From: an uncultured Tateyamaria sp. | GTDB lineage: Bacteria > Pseudomonadota > Alphaproteobacteria > Rhodobacterales > Rhodobacteraceae | DNA length: 64,000 nt | Assembly: GCF_947503705.1 (NCBI RefSeq) | Contig: NZ_CANNES010000008.1 | Span: forward strand, 1 to 64,000 | Direction: 5' to 3' | Part shown: in pieces, positions 55,727-63,074 of the stretch | Numbering within the stretch: position 1 is the first letter of the stretch | Layout: each line of letters starts with the position of its first letter | Notes under the pieces: model-generated | Seen by the model: the letters and a program-made list of their open reading frames with translations, nothing else | What the model was told of the DNA's origin: nothing | Database searches by the model: none | Made by a program: the position numbers and the translations under genes

Positions 55727-57349
55727 ATGTTTGGCCAAATGATGAATTTCCCCCTGACCATCGGGTCATTGGTGGATCACGCCGCCCGATTTCATTCCGA
55801 GACCGAGATCGTGTCGGTCAATACAGCGGGTGGTGTCGAGATGGCCAGTTGGGGATCGGTCGGCGCAAATGCTCACCGACTAGGCGATGCGCTGACCAAG
55901 CTGGGCCTTGCACCTCAGGCCCGCTGTGCGACCATTGCATGGAACAATCGGCGCCATCTTGAGATCTATTTCGGCGTCTCGGGCGCTGGTTTCGTCTGCC
56001 ACACGATCAACCCGCGCCTGTTTCCCGAACAGCTGGTCTATATCATCAACCACGCTCAGGATGAGGTGCTGTTTATCGACCGCACATTCATCCCGCTGGT
56101 CAAAGCGATCCGGGACAAGCTGCCGGGGCTGAAGCATATCGTGCTGATGGAAGGGCGGGATGAGGCAGCTGCCGCCGAGATTGAGGGGCTGGAATTCTAC
56201 GACGAACTGATTGCCACGGGCTCGCCGGACACTGCTTGGCCTGATTTTGACGAAAACACAGCCTCGTCGCTCTGCTATACATCAGGCACCACGGGCAATC
56301 CCAAGGGTGTGCTGTATTCGCACCGCTCGACTGTGCTGCACTCTTTTGCCTCGAACAGTCCAGATTGCATCGGGTTCTCGGCCCGTGACGTGGTTTTGCC
56401 TGTCGTACCCATGTTTCATGTGAACGCCTGGGGCACGCCCTATGCCTGCGCTATGGTCGGCGCGCGGATGGTAATGCCGGGGCCGGGGCTGGATGGCCCG
56501 TCGCTGGTCGATCTGATCGACACCTACAAGGTTAATGTTGCACTGGGTGTGCCAACGATCTGGCTGGGGCTTTTGGGGGCAGCCGAGGCAAAAGGTTCGC
56601 AACTGGAAAGCCTCAAGCGTACCGTTGTGGGCGGCTCTGCGTGCCCACCATCAATGATTACCACTTTCCGCGACAAATATGAGGTGGAGTTGATCCATGC
56701 CTGGGGCATGACCGAAATGTCACCGCTGGGATCCACAAACCAACCGCTCGCCAAACACAGTGACCTTCCGCTCGAAGACCAATATGCGCTGCGCGAGAAC
56801 CAGGGGCGGCCGCCATGGGGCGTAGACCTCAAGATCGTGGATGCGGACGGGGTTGAGCTGCCCCGTGACGGCGTGGCCCAGGGTGATCTGATGGTGCGCG
56901 GGCACTGGATCCTCGACAGCTACTTCCTGTCCTCGCGCGAGGAAACGCTGACCGATGACTGGTTCCATACGGGCGATGTGGCCACGTTGGATGCGGACGG
57001 GTTCTTGTCGATCAAGGACCGCTCCAAGGATATCATCAAATCGGGGGGCGAATGGATTTCGTCCGTGGACCTTGAGAATATTGCTATTGCTCACCCCGCC
57101 TTGGCCGATGCCGCAGTGATCGGCGCACGCCACGTGAAATGGGACGAACGGCCCGTTCTGGTCGCAGTGGCAGCCGAAGGGCAATCGCCTTCTGAAACGG
57201 AAGTCCTGTCAATTTTTGAGGGTAAGATTGCAAGTTGGCAGGTGCCGGACCGGGTCGTCTTTACCGACGTATTGCCACGGAACGCGACCGGAAAGGTACT
57301 CAAGCGGAACCTGCGAGAGGAATTTGGCGAAGTCCTGATCGACCCGTAA
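55727..57349 (+). CDS. Acyl-CoA ligase, medium-chain/DmdB-like
   Basis: A 540-residue AMP-forming ligase that activates a carboxylic acid with ATP and CoA. The phosphate loop is [19 protein letters not shown] near residue 185, then YGMTE-like [11 protein letters not shown] near 325, [10 protein letters not shown] near 410 and KSGGEWIS near 440; the catalytic C-terminal lysine is in [11 protein letters not shown]. The overall sequence resembles the methylmercaptopropionate-CoA ligase DmdB of Ruegeria from memory, which works in dimethylsulfoniopropionate demethylation. Medium-chain fatty acid activation is equally possible; no dmdA, dmdC or dmdD is in the window. Confidence 0.88.
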   Translation: MFGQMMNFPLTIGSLVDHAARFHSETEIVSVNTAGGVEMASWGSVGANAHRLGDALTKLGLAPQARCATIAWNNRRHLEIYFGVSGAGFVCHTINPRLFPEQLVYIINHAQDEVLFIDRTFIPLVKAIRDKLPGLKHIVLMEGRDEAAAAEIEGLEFYDELIATGSPDTAWPDFDENTASSLCYTSGTTGNPKGVLYSHRSTVLHSFASNSPDCIGFSARDVVLPVVPMFHVNAWGTPYACAMVGARMVMPGPGLDGPSLVDLIDTYKVNVALGVPTIWLGLLGAAEAKGSQLESLKRTVVGGSACPPSMITTFRDKYEVELIHAWGMTEMSPLGSTNQPLAKHSDLPLEDQYALRENQGRPPWGVDLKIVDADGVELPRDGVAQGDLMVRGHWILDSYFLSSREETLTDDWFHTGDVATLDADGFLSIKDRSKDIIKSGGEWISSVDLENIAIAHPALADAAVIGARHVKWDERPVLVAVAAEGQSPSETEVLSIFEGKIASWQVPDRVVFTDVLPRNATGKVLKRNLREEFGEVLIDP

Positions 57350-57397
57350 ACTGGTACGTTGGTTGGCACAAAACTATTGCGAAAATTCTGACTTTGC

Positions 57398-57416
57398 TTG
57401 ACGTTGGAGCCTCCAA
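57398..57416 (+). promoter_or_regulatory. Promoter-like element with inverted repeat before the phosphoesterase gene
   Basis: TTGACG (57398-57403) is a good -35 match and is followed directly by TTGGAGCCTCCAA (57404-57416), a 6+1+6 inverted repeat. It would sit in the promoter spacer, a common place for a repressor site. No clean -10 box is seen 17 bases on. The gap upstream is AT-rich. Confidence 0.35.
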
Positions 57417-57455
57417 GGTCATCCAATTTGTCGATATTCGTTTAAGGAATTTATT

Positions 57456-58931
57456 ATGCGTTTTGTGCCCTCTACACCCAATGGAAGCCTTTTGCTGAGC
57501 GCTCTGGAAGAGACGAGCGACAGCCACGACACCGCCTTGGCCCAGGACATTCTGGCCAAAGCGGCAGAGGTAATTGAGGCGCGCGAGGCGGGCAAGACGC
57601 CCGATCAACCCACGACCGAACATCAAATCGTGCAGGTTTTGGCGGAGTGGACGGATGCCCACTTGGCCGATGATCCCCAAAAGGCCTCCGTTCATCAGGC
57701 CGAACTGGAAGCGAAGAGCGGGGTGCATCCCTTTGCCTTTGCAAAGGCGCAAGACCTTCTGAGGCGTCGTGGCCATGACCGCCCGCCCTATGACGGGACG
57801 TATTACCGCCCATGGGATCCGAATGATGCCAGCCAAAAGGACTTTGGCAAGGTCAAGCACCACCTGAAAAACGATGCTAAAATCGGGTTCTACGGCGATT
57901 GGGGGACGGGTGGCGAAGACGCGTGGCACTTGTTCTACGAGATGATGAAACACAAGCCGGATGTGCTGCTGCATCTGGGCGATATTTATAACACCGGCAA
58001 TCATTACGACATCAAGCACAAGTTTCTGGAGCCCATGGACGAGGTGTGCCGCCATCTTGGGGTGTCGCGCCCGCCGGTCCTGACGATCCCGGGCAATCAC
58101 GAGTATTTCACAAAAGCCAAATCCTATTTCCACATGCTGGATACGCTCAATAGCGCGCATGGTTCAGAATGGCTGCAAGAGGCCAGTTTCTTTTGTCTGC
58201 GTACGGCTGATCACAAATGGCAATTCATCGGGTCTGACACCGGTTTGCAAAGCTACACCAAGCGGCATGGCCATGGGGCAGGGGCGGGCAAGACTGTGCC
58301 CGGCTTTGAAGACAGCGAACTGGAATGGCACCGAAAGCGTATTTCCGAATTTCCGGGGCGCACTGTTTTCCTGTCGCATCATCAGGTCGTGTCGCCCGAT
58401 TTCTCAATGTATTCAGGCCCTGCGTCCGGCGCGAGCGGCAATTACACGTATTGGAACCCAAATCTGGTCGAGGCGTTCGCCTGCCATATGCCCAGTGGTT
58501 CCGCAAACCCGAACAAGACCTACCTGGAGGCGATTGATCTGTGGCTATGGGGCCACGACCACTGGTTCGTGCCCTTTGTTGACAACGTCACGGTGCCAAC
58601 CTTTGGGCAAACACCAGCGGGCGCGAAACTGCGGCGCGGCAGGCTCTTGGGGGGCAGTGCCCGCGAAACCAAGGCCACGCGAACCGTGGCCCCAGCTTTT
58701 GCAGGTCTCGTGGCCAAGGATGACAAAGGTGATCCGGCCCTGCCGTACTACACGCCGGACAACACGCCGAAAAATCAACTCTATAACGCGATCTGCAACC
58801 ACACCTATGGCATTCTCGACCTAAGTACCGGGCTGCTGAACCACTATCAGACACCCGCGTGGTACGACGGCACAAAGCAACCGCCGCAAACGCGCACGCT
58901 CAAGAACCCGATTTTGACGGACAAATTTTGA
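57456..58931 (+). CDS. Calcineurin-like metallophosphoesterase with a long N-terminal extension
   Basis: A 491-residue metallophosphoesterase. The dinuclear metal motifs are D148 in GDWGTG, GD at 175-176 (HLGDIYN), GNHE at 213-216, SHHQ near 310, and GHDH at 366-369. About 140 residues precede the catalytic core and are helical and acidic, without similarity that I recognise. There is no signal peptide, so it should act in the cytoplasm, unlike purple acid phosphatases. Substrate unknown. It lies 106 bases after the acyl-CoA ligase with its own promoter-like region, and a hairpin follows the stop. Confidence 0.85.
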   Translation: MRFVPSTPNGSLLLSALEETSDSHDTALAQDILAKAAEVIEAREAGKTPDQPTTEHQIVQVLAEWTDAHLADDPQKASVHQAELEAKSGVHPFAFAKAQDLLRRRGHDRPPYDGTYYRPWDPNDASQKDFGKVKHHLKNDAKIGFYGDWGTGGEDAWHLFYEMMKHKPDVLLHLGDIYNTGNHYDIKHKFLEPMDEVCRHLGVSRPPVLTIPGNHEYFTKAKSYFHMLDTLNSAHGSEWLQEASFFCLRTADHKWQFIGSDTGLQSYTKRHGHGAGAGKTVPGFEDSELEWHRKRISEFPGRTVFLSHHQVVSPDFSMYSGPASGASGNYTYWNPNLVEAFACHMPSGSANPNKTYLEAIDLWLWGHDHWFVPFVDNVTVPTFGQTPAGAKLRRGRLLGGSARETKATRTVAPAFAGLVAKDDKGDPALPYYTPDNTPKNQLYNAICNHTYGILDLSTGLLNHYQTPAWYDGTKQPPQTRTLKNPILTDKF

Positions 58932-58950
58932 AACCCTGGGCGCGCGAACA

Positions 58951-58979
58951 CGTGGCCTGACAGGCCACGCCTGAGTTTT
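58951..58979 (+). terminator. Hairpin after the phosphoesterase gene
   Basis: CGTGGCCT and AGGCCACG form a perfect 8-base-pair stem around GAC, followed by CCTGAGTTTT. It begins 20 bases past the stop and ends at the stop codon of the convergent DUF465 gene. Confidence 0.6.
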
Positions 58980-59214
58980 ACCGGCTCAACAGCCCATAGA
59001 TTTCATCCTTGAGCGCCATCCGCTTTTTGCGCATCTCGCTCAGGTGGTCATCTGAGGTTGGTTCGACATCCGTTTCCGCCCGGTGCACGTCGCGGTTGAT
59101 GTCGTGATAGGCGTCAGCCAGCCGCGCGAAATGCGCATCGCTCTGGCGCAAGGCGCTGATCTGTTCGGCATATTCGGGGAAATCACTGGCAAGTTCGTGG
59201 GGGGTGTGGCTCAT
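58978..59214 (-). CDS. DUF465 protein
   Basis: A 78-residue cytoplasmic helical-hairpin protein of family DUF465 (YdcH-like). The FARLADAYHDINRDVHRAE segment and the C-terminal HLSEMRKKRMALKDEIYGLL are typical and form an antiparallel coiled coil. Function unknown. The ATG at 59214 has GGAG upstream. It lies 19 bases downstream of ppk2 and is probably co-transcribed. Confidence 0.9.
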   Translation of the reverse strand: MSHTPHELASDFPEYAEQISALRQSDAHFARLADAYHDINRDVHRAETDVEPTSDDHLSEMRKKRMALKDEIYGLLSR

Positions 59215-59233
59215 TTCTGGGCTCCTTTAGGTG

Positions 59234-60112
59234 TTAGCTGCGGCGCGCCTTGGGATGCAAAGACGTGGCGAGGATATGGTCTGCCGAATGGACCACATGA
59301 TCGGCCTGATGGACGATTTTCGGATCGGGAGGCGTGGCAACCTTCAGATCCTTGTCCGGGTAGTCCAGGGTCGACAAAAAGTGCCGCATACAGTTCAGGC
59401 GCGCGCGTTTCTTGTCATCTGACCGGATCACCGTCCAGGGCGCGTCCGCGGTGTTGGTGTAGAAAAACATCGCCTCTTTGGCCTCGGTATAGTCATCCCA
59501 TTTGTCGAGGCTTGCGCGGTCGATGGGCGACAACTTCCATTGCTTCAGCGGGTCGGTCTTGCGGGCCTCAAAGCGGCGCGATTGTTCGTCTTGGGTGACC
59601 GAGAACCAGTATTTGTAAAGGCGGATGCCACTGCGGACGAGCATCCGCTCGAATTCGGGGGTTTGGCGCATGAATTCAAGGTATTCGCCGGGTTCACAGA
59701 AATCCATGACACGTTCGACACCGGCCCGGTTGTACCATGACCGGTCATAAAGAACGATCTCGCCCGATGTCGGCAGGTGTTTGATATAGCGTTGGAAAAA
59801 CCATTGGCCGCGCTCTTCTTCGCTGGGTTTGTTCAGGGCAACCACACGTGCCTCGCGCGGGTTCAGATGTTCGGTGAACCGCTTGATCGTGCCGCCTTTG
59901 CCCGCCGCATCGCGGCCCTCGAACAGCAGGACAAATTTCTGGTTTGTCTCGACGCCCCATTGCTGCGCCTTGAGCAACTCGACCTGCAAGGCGGCCTTGT
60001 CCCGCTCGTATTCCGCGCGACTGAGTTTGGTGGCATAGGGGTATTGACCCTGTTCAAATGCGAGGATCGCACCGGTGTTGGGGGCGGTTGGTGTTTCCGT
60101 CTTGGTCAGCAT
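59234..60112 (-). CDS. ppk2: Polyphosphate kinase 2
   Basis: A 292-residue enzyme that moves phosphate between polyphosphate and nucleoside diphosphates. The Walker A loop EGRDAAGKGG lies at 65-74, the base-sensing PREARVVALNKP follows, and DRSWYNRAGVE is at 123-133; the lid segment and YKYWFSVTQDEQ complete the family pattern. Length indicates a single-domain class I or III PPK2. The ATG at 60112 has a very strong GGAGGAC site. An Fnr-type box lies about 53 bases upstream. Confidence 0.95.
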   Translation of the reverse strand: MLTKTETPTAPNTGAILAFEQGQYPYATKLSRAEYERDKAALQVELLKAQQWGVETNQKFVLLFEGRDAAGKGGTIKRFTEHLNPREARVVALNKPSEEERGQWFFQRYIKHLPTSGEIVLYDRSWYNRAGVERVMDFCEPGEYLEFMRQTPEFERMLVRSGIRLYKYWFSVTQDEQSRRFEARKTDPLKQWKLSPIDRASLDKWDDYTEAKEAMFFYTNTADAPWTVIRSDDKKRARLNCMRHFLSTLDYPDKDLKVATPPDPKIVHQADHVVHSADHILATSLHPKARRS

Positions 60113-60164
60113 ATGTCCTCCATCATGTTGAGGACAGTATCGCACAGGGCGGTGTCAGAGTGCC

Positions 60165-60178
60165 TTGACTTGCATCAA
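60165..60178. promoter_or_regulatory. Candidate Fnr/Crp-type box upstream of ppk2
   Basis: TTGACTTGCATCAA fits the TTGAY-N4-RTCAA pattern of FnrL and Dnr sites in Rhodobacterales. Its near edge is 53 bases upstream of the ppk2 start codon, a suitable place for an activator of a minus-strand promoter. It also lies in the gap downstream of the sulfatase-like gene. Confidence 0.45.
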
Positions 60179-60190
60179 AAGCTGCGTGCC

Positions 60191-61840
60191 TTAGTCATCT
60201 GGATCAAGATAGTTTTGCCGCGCAGGGCCCCGGTATTTGACGGTCAGATGCGGATCAACCTCTGTCCCGTCCTTCATAAAGGGCAGCACACCCTTGCCGC
60301 TGGATGCCCCGCGCATGTTCTTGATGTCATCCTCAGAACGGGTGACCCGTTGCGACATGCGCAAGCCCCAGTCGTGCAGGTATGTGGTCAGGCGATCAAT
60401 CTCGGCCTGATGATCGGTGCCCTTGGCCAGGTCCACCAACTCGTCCGGGTCGTTTTGCAGGTCAAACAGCATCGGCCGGAGGCCCGGCGCCGCGCAATAC
60501 ATCAGCTTGAACCGGCCGTCAAACACCATGAAGAGGCGGCAATCGCGCGGCTCCAGACCCAGCTTGACGGCCACCGGCTGCGCGGAAAAGTCGTATTCCG
60601 AAATCACGTAGTCTCGCCAATCGGGCGTCTCACCTGCAAGCCACGGCAACAGGCTGCGCCCTTCGACGATATGGTCGGGCACTGCGCCGCCCGCCGCCTC
60701 GATAAACGTTGCGGCCAGATCAATGGATTCGACCAAAGCGTCGCAGACGGTGTCACGGGTGGGATCGGCGCTGCCGCGCGGATCATAGATAATCATGGGC
60801 ACTTTGACCGAGGGGTTGTGAAACAGGTTCTTTTCCCCAAGCCAGTGGTCCCCAAGGTAATCGCCGTGGTCTGAGGTCAGCACAATCATCGTGCTGTCCA
60901 TCTGGCCGGTTCCTTCCAAGTGATCCAGTAGCCGCCCTAACTGATCATCGCATTGCTTGATCAGACCCATATAAGCGGGGATGACCTTTTGCCGAACCTC
61001 GTCATCCTGAAAGGCGCGACCCACCGGGCCACTCATGAACGAGTTGTAAACGGGGTGCGCATTTTCCCGCTCGCCTGCGTCGCGGATCGCGGGAGGCACA
61101 TGATGCACCCCATACATCGACGCGTAGGGCGCTGGCACGATGTAAGGCCAATGCGGCTTGATATAGCTCAGATGCGCGCACCATGGCCCCTTGGCCTGAT
61201 CAATGAACTTGATGGCCTCACCGGTCAGCCAGGGCGTTTCGCTGTCTTCCTCGCGGATGTTGGCAGGCAGGTCCGTGTTGTCGAACATCCAGCCCGACGC
61301 GATCTGGCCGTCCTTGATGCCGGCATTCGCATAGTCCGACCACGGGTTCGTCCCGTCATAGCCCTTGGACTTGAGGTATTCGTTGTAAGGGCTTCTTTTT
61401 TCGTCATAAAACCCATCAGGCCCCTCGGCCCAAAGACCGTCGTCCCTGATCCACGGATCAAAGCCGCATTCGGACTGTCGCACACCGATGATGCTGTCCG
61501 GCTCCAACCCCAGACGGGCCATGCCGGCCGCGTCCGCTTTCATATGGGTTTTGCCGATGAGGTGACAGGACATGCCGAGGCGGCGGAGGTGATCCCCCAG
61601 GGTCTGTTCGCCCACGCGCAGCGGAAAGCCGTTCCAATGCGCCCCGTGCGAAGAGGCATAGCGCCCAGTGTAGTAGCACATGCGTGACCCGCCACAGATC
61701 GGCGATTGCACATAGGCATTGGTAAAGCGCACACCCATCTGGGCCACGCGATCAAAATGCGGTGTGTGCAGATGCGGATGGCCCGTGCAGCTGAGGTAGT
61801 CAAACCGCAATTGGTCATACATCACAAAAAGAATGTTCAA
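60191..61840 (-). CDS. Sulfatase/alkaline phosphatase superfamily hydrolase
   Basis: A 549-residue cytoplasmic hydrolase. N-terminal metal ligands are in MNILFVMYDQLRFDYLS, the formylglycine cysteine is C49 in PICGGSRMCYYTGRY, and TSDHGDYLGDH completes the metal site. The motif reads CGGSR, with Gly where C-x-P/A-x-R is usual, so maturation to formylglycine is uncertain. Sulfate ester, phosphonate monoester or choline sulfate-like substrates are all possible. The start is a TTG at 61840, three bases after the nrtS stop, supported by the conserved opening. No signal peptide. Confidence 0.85.
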   Translation of the reverse strand: MNILFVMYDQLRFDYLSCTGHPHLHTPHFDRVAQMGVRFTNAYVQSPICGGSRMCYYTGRYASSHGAHWNGFPLRVGEQTLGDHLRRLGMSCHLIGKTHMKADAAGMARLGLEPDSIIGVRQSECGFDPWIRDDGLWAEGPDGFYDEKRSPYNEYLKSKGYDGTNPWSDYANAGIKDGQIASGWMFDNTDLPANIREEDSETPWLTGEAIKFIDQAKGPWCAHLSYIKPHWPYIVPAPYASMYGVHHVPPAIRDAGERENAHPVYNSFMSGPVGRAFQDDEVRQKVIPAYMGLIKQCDDQLGRLLDHLEGTGQMDSTMIVLTSDHGDYLGDHWLGEKNLFHNPSVKVPMIIYDPRGSADPTRDTVCDALVESIDLAATFIEAAGGAVPDHIVEGRSLLPWLAGETPDWRDYVISEYDFSAQPVAVKLGLEPRDCRLFMVFDGRFKLMYCAAPGLRPMLFDLQNDPDELVDLAKGTDHQAEIDRLTTYLHDWGLRMSQRVTRSEDDIKNMRGASSGKGVLPFMKDGTEVDPHLTVKYRGPARQNYLDPDD

Positions 61841-61843
61841 AAG

Positions 61844-62092
61844 TCAGGCGTCCTCAAGGCTTTGCAGCCTGTCGCGGACTGCCATGACCGAAGAGTATGT
61901 CGAGACGGAATATGGCACAAGGAAGGTGAGCGCGCATTTGAGCCACGCAATGGCGTCCATGCCACCCATCATCATCCGGTCACCATGGTTGATCAGCGCA
62001 ATCACGGTGCCCACGATCAAGGCGATGCGCAGTGCGCGCATCGTCACGCTGCGGTCGGTGGCGATCTGCCAAAAGGTGGGCGTTTGGGGCAT
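61844..62092 (-). CDS. NrtS-like small nitrate/nitrite transporter family protein
   Basis: An 82-residue membrane protein with two hydrophobic helices at about residues 20-36 and 48-70. The RALRIALIVGTVIALINHGD segment resembles the NrtS family, small proteins reported in marine bacteria and cyanobacteria to move nitrate and nitrite. The ATG at 62092 has AAGGA upstream. It lies 3 bases before the TTG start of the sulfatase-like gene, so translation is probably coupled. A role in nitrate uptake here is by homology only. Confidence 0.65.
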   Translation of the reverse strand: MPQTPTFWQIATDRSVTMRALRIALIVGTVIALINHGDRMMMGGMDAIAWLKCALTFLVPYSVSTYSSVMAVRDRLQSLEDA

Positions 62093-62183
62093 GTTGAATT
62101 CCTTGTTGTCCCGTGATGTGCACCCTGGGCGGCGCGTCCGCAAGGCACATGTCACTGGGCGCACGCAGCCGTGACCGCATGTG

Positions 62184-63074
62184 TCAGCCAAGCATGATCC
62201 CATGTTGAGCGGCAAGGTTACGCGCCTCACCGCTGACGGGCCTGTGGGAAATAAAGGCGCTTGGATCACAAGCGGGCAACCCGAGGGCCGCGATCAGCGG
62301 GGCATCATATTGACCCGAAAGCAGCAGAATGCCCTCGCGCGCCAGATGATCCCTTGTACCGCGCCCGTTATCCGCTCTGATCCGGCGCATGAAATCGCGT
62401 TGCTGCGCCACTGCCTCGACCACGTCGCGGGTGATGGGAACACCTTGGATTTCGCGAAAAAGGGCCGCCATCCGCGCGTTGCCTGTCTTGCCCGCGAATA
62501 TCCGTGTGGTCACGTCCGCAGGCACCGTCCGCCAGAAGTTGGGTGGATAGGGGTGGTCGCGCAAAAGCCAGAAGATGTTTGCGAATCCTTCGGCAGACAC
62601 GGTTTTTTTGGCGTCCTTATTCTGACCGGCCGTCAGGTAGTCAGGTCGCGCCACGATCAACCCAAGGTAACATGTCGCCCGCACCTCATCCGCTGCCACC
62701 AGGATACACGGTGCATCCACCGCCTCGGTCGGGATCATCCAATTGCTGCCCATCGTGTTCTTGATGTCAACGTCATGGCCTTGGAGTCGCGTATCCAACC
62801 GCCCGCGCGGCAGGTTCAAAAGCGCGCGCAATTCAATCTCGACCCGCGTGCCGATATAGGTCTTTTCCGTCTTTTCAAGTTCATCATAGGATCGTCGCCC
62901 GGTCTTGGGCGTCATGATCACATCGTCAATGCATTGGCGCAGCATGGTCGCGAAATCGCGGGCAAGTGGGTCGGTGCCGCCCGCCCGCGCTGTGATATCA
63001 TTGGCGAGACTGTTCAACAGCGGGTAATCGGGGTGCCCCGGCGTGACGATACTGTCCGGAACGCGCGCCTTCAT
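62184..63074 (-). CDS. Type II restriction endonuclease, NaeI family
   Basis: A 296-residue endonuclease-like protein. The segment GTRVEIEL, then D94, D103 and K105 (HDVDIK), then NWMIPTEAV reproduces the PD-(D/E)xK core and the spacing I recall for NaeI (D86, D95, K97). NaeI cuts GCCGGC and must bind two sites; the specificity here is not proven. The gene overlaps the methyltransferase gene upstream by 4 bases, the normal protection arrangement. NaeI-type proteins have an N-terminal nuclease and a C-terminal winged-helix DNA-binding domain, which the length allows. Confidence 0.8.
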   Translation of the reverse strand: MKARVPDSIVTPGHPDYPLLNSLANDITARAGGTDPLARDFATMLRQCIDDVIMTPKTGRRSYDELEKTEKTYIGTRVEIELRALLNLPRGRLDTRLQGHDVDIKNTMGSNWMIPTEAVDAPCILVAADEVRATCYLGLIVARPDYLTAGQNKDAKKTVSAEGFANIFWLLRDHPYPPNFWRTVPADVTTRIFAGKTGNARMAALFREIQGVPITRDVVEAVAQQRDFMRRIRADNGRGTRDHLAREGILLLSGQYDAPLIAALGLPACDPSAFISHRPVSGEARNLAAQHGIMLG

